This document shows, in pieces, positions 58,139 through 64,000 of a stretch of 64,000 bases of DNA. The notes under the pieces are model-generated. The model was not told where the DNA came from and searched no databases. It was given only the letters and a program-made list of their open reading frames with translations. The number at the start of each line of letters is the position of its first letter. Positions within the stretch are counted from its first letter, which is position 1. Location: NCBI GenBank assembly GCA_949126835.1, contig OX421507.1:9390121-9454120 (forward strand). Direction: 5' to 3'. Origin of the DNA: Anisus vortex. Its lineage: Eukaryota; Mollusca; Gastropoda; Planorbidae. The position numbers and the translations under genes are program-made.

Positions 58139-58215
58139 TATAATAATAAAGTCATTTGTATAGCGCCTCACTCCATGCTAATGCAAAGTATGCTCAGTGC
58201 GCTCATAAAAGCGGA
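58139..58215 (-). mobile_element. SINE-B copy 2, 3' end only
   Basis: On the minus strand GAGCGCACTGAGCATAC and GGCGCTATACAAATGAC are followed by a TTATTATTATAA tail. It lies 59 bases beyond SINE-A copy 10 in the same orientation. Confidence 0.8.
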
Positions 58216-58219
58216 ACGA

Positions 58220-59235
58220 CAACAACAATGACATTCTAAAATAGTTTTAAACAAGTTATTGAACATTATTCTTTTGTTCTCACATTCAATTCTCGTCTCA
58301 TTCTTTTAAAAGTAAAATAGGATTAGATGAAATATACAAGTGTCAAGCCAATTATTCTTTAAGGCCACCTATAGATCGCATTACTAAACGATGACAAAAC
58401 AGTGTGCAATGCATACGTTAGAAGTTGAAAAGTCATTTTTGTATATATAGCCCCAAGCACTTTAAACTACCTGGATTAGAGAGATACAGAGAGAGAGAGA
58501 GAGAGGGAGAAATAAACAGGACCTAAACACAGCTAATCTGATTGAAAGAATGTTTCAAACTGACATGTCAGTAGGCCCGAGTTATACTGACGTTAGGATT
58601 GGGGCAGTGGGGGGGGGGGGGGAGATATGTGGGTGGAGATAAATTGAATAATAGTATAATATACCACACTGTTAAATCAGAAAGTTGTTTTCTTTTCCTT
58701 GTTCATTATTTATGCGTTTAAAGTGTTCGCGTGTGTGTGCGTGTTGTATCATCGCGGGCGGTCGGGGGAGGAGGATGGATTTGTTGCTGCTGAATTATTA
58801 ACCCAGGGACATGCCACCCCCCCCCCCCCCCAGTTGAGGGCACTACGCGTCACGGACGAAGGAGGAAAAAGAGATTAAGCCCGGGGCAATGCATGACCAA
58901 AACAAAATCACAAGAGAAAAAAAAACGGCACACACGTCACCAGTCCGTAGTCATCGCTTGAAATCGATACAATCACTGTTTCGACTCGGGGCACACACAC
59001 ACACACCAACTAAACAGCCGGGGCGCCAATCTCACAGTTTATGTTCCCTCACCGGCTACAGGTCCGTAGTCCGTACCACCGACTTCCGAAGTCGCAAGGA
59101 AGGGAGGGGGGGGGGGGGTCTAATGTTTTCGGTTTCTATCCTAGGTAAACGGGGCCCGTTTTGGTGCGAAATAATTATAGTATAATTCCATTGCTAGTTT
59201 ATCACAATAATAATAAGACCCTAGATTTTGACATT
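58220..59235. other. No gene seen
   Basis: G14 (58609) and C15 (58817); nothing else recognised. Confidence 0.5.
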
Positions 59236-59239
59236 ATGT

Positions 59240-59324
59240 ATCTTTTTATTTTTGTTTTGCGACCCGATAACTTCACATTTGTGACCCGATATCGGGTCGC
59301 GTGCCGGCATTTGTGAGAACGCTG
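59240..59324 (-). mobile_element. hAT transposon end with a 16-bp perfect palindrome
   Basis: The minus strand starts CAGCGTTCTCACAAATGCC and continues into GCGACCCGATATCGGGTCAC, resembling the CAG.GGTTCTCA...GGTCGCGACCC end common in hAT elements. GACCCGATATCGGGTC (59283-59298) is a perfect palindrome. The other end was not found. Confidence 0.6.
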
Positions 59325-59329
59325 TTTTA

Positions 59330-59885
59330 GATCAAAAGATGCGAGAAGCTATTTTAGCTCTATAAAAGTTTCTAAACTCCAGCGTGGCGTTCATGTGTAT
59401 TATTTCAAGCATTAGGTAAAAACCCCACCTTTCCCCCCACAAAATCTAAATTTTCAGTGTTCAATGAAGTATAACAGAAGAATCAACAAGCAGTGGAAAG
59501 TCTTGGAAAGTCTATCTCCAACATATGTCTAGGGCTAGGTAATGACAAGCTGAAGTTGAGCAGACATCGGCCCGGCTGACATTTGTTTATTCAAAACAAT
59601 CCCGAGTACAAGGCACTCCCCACCCAGCCCTCCACTCCCCATGCTACTAAAGTAGCAGATGGAAAACAAGAACCCTCCAAGTAGACGCCACATTCTCACA
59701 AACAACAAAAAAGACCAAGAGGGCGTTTCATTTTCCAACATAATTATTCGTCTCGACAAATGGCACACAAATGAGCCCTCTTTGCGAGCTCGGCAATGGT
59801 CTATAATATACTTAGGTAAAAACAGTAAACACATTTCGAATTCGTTTCTATAAGATATCAAATTTGTATAACAATGGTACGTTTT
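59330..59885. other. No gene seen
   Basis: The 108-codon minus frame 59535-59861 has no recognisable domain and no splice or codon signal that convinces me. Confidence 0.45.
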
Positions 59886-59890
59886 CTGTC

Positions 59891-59943
59891 TTTTAGAAAT
59901 CCTACTTCGGGCACACTATTATGAAAAGGTTGGCCGACCTCAG
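59891..59943 (+). mobile_element. hAT-type MITE, copy 7, 3' fragment
   Basis: AGAAATCCTACTTCGGGCAC, then AAAAGGTTGGCCGACCTCAG, matching the family's 3' end. Confidence 0.72.
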
Positions 59944-59949
59944 CATTAG

Positions 59950-60690
59950 ATTTCAGTAAGACTCGGGTGCACCCAACGGGGGGGGGGAATGACCGGCGTT
60001 TAACTCGTGCATTTGAACCTGATCACCTATCTGAAAGCGATTCCGCTAGTCCAATGTTATCCCCCCCCCCCCCCCAGATAGTCTGCACACACATACACAA
60101 GAGTAGGTCAATAGAAACCAAATTTGTTTCAAGTCAACAAGGCATTGTTTCAGTTGTGTGTGTGGCCATGGCCATGCTCTCCATTCTGTCCATCAACCGA
60201 CCAGTGTGATTGGTGACGGAAAACAACACACACACACACACAAAGTGATTGAGTTGAACTTATTGATTTCCACACCTCCACCCCCACCCGTTCCCTCCCG
60301 GGCCAGCCCTAAGGCTGGAACCAAGAATGCGTAACCAATTTGCTTGTGGTGGCATCGAACACAGCCTCGTACCCCCCCCCCCCCACTCTTCCCCCTCCTC
60401 CAAACAGCCTCCCGACACACACATGCACGCACGCACACACACACAGACCAACACTTGATCTATACATACAGACTTAATGCTGGCCTTCTCCTGACGCCAG
60501 TTAAACTGTTCTGTCCCACGCGATGTCCTCCTCTGGAAATCGTCACAAAGGGAGGAGCCTGGTATGTAGGTTCGATAACGTACTAGAACTTTTAACATTT
60601 GTTGATGTTGGTGTCTTTAAATATTCAACAAAATAATAAAAAAAATTCTAGATCTACTTTTCCATTTAAACGCATGGATTTTAAGGTCAT
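59950..60690. other. No gene seen
   Basis: C15 (60061-60075), C14 (about 60370) and CA repeats. Confidence 0.5.
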
Positions 60691-60695
60691 TAGCA

Positions 60696-60982
60696 AACAA
60701 ACGAAATTGCACGACTATTTAAAAATGAACAAAATTGCACGACTTTTTAAAAATGAACAAAATTGCACGACTATTTAAAAATGAACAAAATTGCACGACA
60801 TTTTAAAAATGAACAAAATTGCACGACTATTTAAAAATGAACAAAATTGCACGACTATTTAAAAATGAACAAAATTACACGACTGTTTAAAAATGAACAA
60901 AATTGCACGACTATTTAAAAATGAACAAAATTGCACAACTTTTTAAAAATGAACAAAATTGCACGACTATTTAAAAATGAAC
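60696..60982. repeat. 28-bp minisatellite, ten copies
   Basis: The unit contains ATGAACAAAATTGCACGACT and ATTTAAAA. GCACGAC recurs every 28 bases from 60709 to 60961 with a few changes (GACATTTT, TTACACGACTG, GCACAAC). Confidence 0.96.
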
Positions 60983-60989
60983 GATTTCT

Positions 60990-61925
60990 AAAAACAAAAT
61001 CTGATTGTACAATGCCGGCAGCGGTAGGCTATACATAAATTAATGTATTAGAATAACTAATGCGATGAAATGCCTTCCTAGATCCATGCAGTTGTGCAGT
61101 TGTGGTGATGAATTCACAACCAATACATCAATGTGTTCACGTACAAAAAAAGGGGGAGTGTGAAACGAAGCGTGTAAATGGAAGGCGGGTCTGGAAGGGG
61201 GTGGGTCGGGAAAGGGGGGGAGGGTGGGAGGGGGGGGTAATGGCGACACGCAATCAAGAAAAACATGACTTAAACCCTTTCTTTTCTTATTTTTTCTCTC
61301 TCTCTTTTTTTTTCTTCATGCTTTAAAAACCGTGAACGTCTCAGGAAACATGAGTGTGTAAAGACTGAAGCCAGTTTCTAGATAATTAAACGTCACACCC
61401 CCCTGCACATCTGGACCCCTGCCCAAATCTCTCTCTTTCTTTCTCTCTCTCTCTCTCTCTCTTCCTCTACTCTATCTAGCCATTTCACGTGGCCATTACC
61501 TATTCAAAACCAAAGGTGCACGTGGTTGGCTTTTCGCGCCAGTTGATTGGCTGTCAGCTATGCTAACGCTCCCCTCAGGCCATCAAGGTATTGTAAGCCC
61601 CTATTGACAGCCGTTGCACACACTACGGCCAAAAGCACACACAACCACACTTATATAAAAACGAAATGAAACAGAAATACAAAGAAAACTCAAAGACTCT
61701 AAAGAGACTTGTTCAAATTTCATGGTCTGGGGGACTTTAAAAAAAAAAAAGTCTTTTGTTTGTGTATGCCGTTATCCATTTTCAAATCTATACACCAGGT
61801 GGAGGGACGAAATACACTGTAGTAATACAGATGCAGGCATAGAATAGATATAGCTATACCTATTCTGTGGATGTAGGCGCCTATCGAAACTATTTCTCCA
61901 CCGTAACAACAATTTCGCTATAGTA
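60990..61925. other. No gene seen
   Basis: A G-rich patch (61180-61240) and CT microsatellites near 61300 and 61430-61462. Confidence 0.5.
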
Positions 61926-61930
61926 CTTTT

Positions 61931-62081
61931 GTTCTATCGTAACTATTTCTCTATTGTAACTATAACTAGTTCTCTATTGTAACTATAACTAGTTCTCTAT
62001 TGTAACTATAACTAGTTCTCTATTGTAACTATAACTATTTCTCCATTGTAACTATAACTAGTTCTCTATCGCTACTATTCC
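61931..62081. repeat. 23-bp minisatellite, about six copies
   Basis: Units of TCTCTATTGTAACTATAACT plus AGT or ATT, with diverged ends (CTATCGTAACTATT, CTATCGCTACTATT). Confidence 0.94.
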
Positions 62082-62084
62082 TCA

Positions 62085-63334
62085 AATAAAATGTTGTCTT
62101 TGCTTTCAGTTTAAATTAATTTCAAGTGCTACGGCGGCCTACGCCCCCCCCCCCCACACACACACACATGACCTTCGAGGCCTGTAAGGGGCTAGAAGGG
62201 GCCTAATTGTTGTACAGAGCCCTCATCGTTCGTCGAGGTGATTGCGTGTCCATGCAGTGCGCGGACTCCTCTACTTTCCCCCAATCCCTATTTCAGGTGC
62301 CCATAACATCACATTGCAAAATGTCCCAAAATTCATTCATATTTCATGCTAATTGCTCGCCATTACTTGAATTGTACAGTTTTCAAGGACGAAAATGGCG
62401 GGAAAACATCTCTTCTGGGAAATAACTATGAGTGATAAATATAGCTCACCTCTTTTATTAACCATCAATAAAGTTTCCAAACCAACATTTAAAAAAATAT
62501 ATTTTCTTTAAAACGTTCCCATTCAACGTCTGCTTGCAATATAATAGACTCAGCAGACGACACAAACACACACACAAACCAATCGTTTTCCTGCTATTTA
62601 AGGAACACCTCACTTTCAACTGATTCAGTTCGGTGTGGGGAATTTTGACTTTTTTTTTTCAACCCTCGCAAAGCGTTCAATTGTTGAGTAGAAAGGAAAA
62701 TATAATATGTAGGGAAAAGTTGTGGGGAGGAGAGGGGTGCAAAAAGCAGAGAGGAAAAGCTATATTTGTGTACGGTAGTAATAAATTGGATTTCACCCAC
62801 CCCCCCCCTTCCCGCCCCAACATTCCCCACTTCCCGCCCAATGCCCCGTGACATGCGGGAAGAAGTTCCCTGCAAGAAAGGCGTATTTGAAATCAAAACT
62901 GTTGATTTATTAAGGACGTGCCCCCAGAGTTGTCGGTCTTTCTGCAGACATTTTTTTTTTTGTATTTTTACTATTTCAATGTGTCAAAGACTGACTCAAA
63001 GAAGGACGAGGGGAAGGGGGGGGGTACCCGGTATGAAAATAAGGGGGATTTGTAGGTGGTGCGTCCAGTGAGTGTGTTTGTGTGTGTGTGTGTGTAGTGC
63101 AACTGTGATAAAAGAAGTGAAAATAGCTGGAGGTGTTGGAGAAAAACAAAACAAAAGAAAAACAAAGGCACAAATATTTGAAAGTGTCAAGGGTTATAAA
63201 TGTCGCCAAGCAATTAGATGTACAGCGGGAAGGATTTCATTGCAATTAAATGCCTGCCTTAAGTTGTTGTTTTTTTACTACCGGCTTGACGTAAGACGGC
63301 TGGGTGTCTTTACCTTTTTTGTAGTAGTCCAGGT
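62085..63334. other. No gene seen
   Basis: No convincing exon of the Eph 5' end was found on the minus strand; frames are short and low complexity. Confidence 0.45.
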
Positions 63335-63547
63335 CAGGGATCGGCAAACCTACGGTACGCGTGCCATGTTTGGCACGCAGAGCAACTTTGAATGGCACAA
63401 GGAAGACCATAAAAAAGGGTAAGTTCAACTCTCTTCCACAAGAAAATAGCAGTATGACTTAAACGATGTTGGCACGCTGTAAAGGCACGCTGAATAACTA
63501 AGAAATGCTACTTTGGCACACCATTATCAAAAGGTTGCCGAGCCCTG
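63335..63547 (+). mobile_element. hAT-type MITE, copy 8, full length
   Basis: 213 bases with good terminal inverted repeats: CAGGGATCGGCAAACCT at the left and the complement of CAGGGCTCGGCAACCT at the right. The internal blocks are CGCGTGCCATGTTTGGCACG, AGCAACTTTGAATGGCAC and AGAAATGCTACTTTGGCAC. The flanking 8-mers (GTCCAGGT and GTCTATGA) match at only five positions, so the target duplication has decayed. Confidence 0.87.
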
Positions 63548-63554
63548 GTCTATG

Positions 63555-64000
63555 ATGTTTAGGCCTAAATTCGTTTTTCCTTAATCATTCTTGTTTTGGT
63601 TTCTAATTATTATTTTTTAAATCTCTCAGTATTAATGGTTTTTTTTTTTTAATTATTAATAGAACGTGTTCTGTAGAAAAAAAGAAAGTGCCGGTTTAGT
63701 TATAAACATATTATCAACTATGGTAAGCTACAAGTCCATTGAAGTAAAGGCTGAAGAAAACACCAACAACAACAACAACAACAAAAAACTATTTAAAAGA
63801 ACATTAAAACTTTAAAACTATGAAGACACTGAAAGAATTGTTAATTATAATACCGGATTAAAGTGGAAGAAAGAACGGAGTTTCAAAATGTTTTGACCAC
63901 AAATAGAAGCTTAAGACGGACTTTTTTTCTTGTTCACACCTTACCCAATGTCACCGAGATTACATAGAAGTTTTTTTTTTAAATCTTTGCGCATATCAAA
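63555..64000. other. No gene seen
   Basis: AT-rich DNA with an (ACA)n patch near 63764-63783. Confidence 0.5.

Noticed and set aside
59535..59861. 108-codon minus-strand open frame
   Set aside because: Hydrophobic stretches but no family recognised and no conserved motif; chance cannot be excluded.
63160..63200. Minus-strand ITLDTFKYLC as the missing Eph N-terminal exon (LLDT motif)
   Set aside because: No conserved Trp or Pro follows and no matching splice sites in the right phase were seen.

Overview
The window looks like a piece of an animal nuclear genome, most likely a lophotrochozoan and probably a mollusc (perhaps a gastropod). The only recognised gene has spliceosomal GT-AG introns and encodes an Eph-family receptor. 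The rest is AT-rich intron-like DNA full of tRNA-derived SINEs, hAT-type miniature elements, non-LTR retrotransposon 3' ends, minisatellites and very long mononucleotide tracts. The phylum is an inference from protein style and repeat type; no species can be named.

Gene content: three consecutive minus-strand exons (8310-8168, 7758-7581, 7347-6987) join in frame into 227 codons plus one base. They encode the ephrin-binding domain and the first Cys-rich residues of an Eph receptor tyrosine kinase. All four boundaries between them have consensus splice sites and matching phases (2 and 0). The exon on the 5' side starts in phase 0 and the 3' exon ends in phase 1. The signal-peptide exons (expected to the right of 8310) and the EGF-like, fibronectin, transmembrane, kinase and SAM exons (expected to the left of 6987) were not found. 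Roughly 7 kb on the left and up to 55 kb on the right are therefore best read as intron sequence of this gene, possibly with upstream flanking DNA at the far right.

Region by region: 1-2700 holds a SINE, a LINE 3' end, a hairpin, a second SINE on the other strand, a hAT MITE and a 26-bp minisatellite with a 113-bp higher-order form. 2700-6980 is mostly unique. 6987-8310 is the Eph exon cluster. 8400-23000 is dominated by simple-sequence, purine/pyrimidine tracts and two decayed tandem repeats. 23000-31000 has SINEs, an 8-copy 22-bp array, the clearest LINE 3' end and hAT fragments. 32071-33465 is a 34-bp array of about 41 copies. 33500-36000 is strand-asymmetric purine/pyrimidine DNA. 36900-44100 has five SINE copies and a MITE that has spawned a 32-bp minisatellite. 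45017-45460 is a second 34-bp array. 48040-48580 pairs a different SINE with a coding-like relic. 49800-51900 has LINE and hAT copies. 54000-64000 has more SINEs, two further minisatellites and an intact hAT MITE.

No second gene, RNA gene, CRISPR array or gene cluster could be supported. The most interesting material is the repeat biology: a minisatellite born inside a MITE, higher-order structure in two arrays, a deleted SINE subtype, and an abundance of G/C homopolymers.
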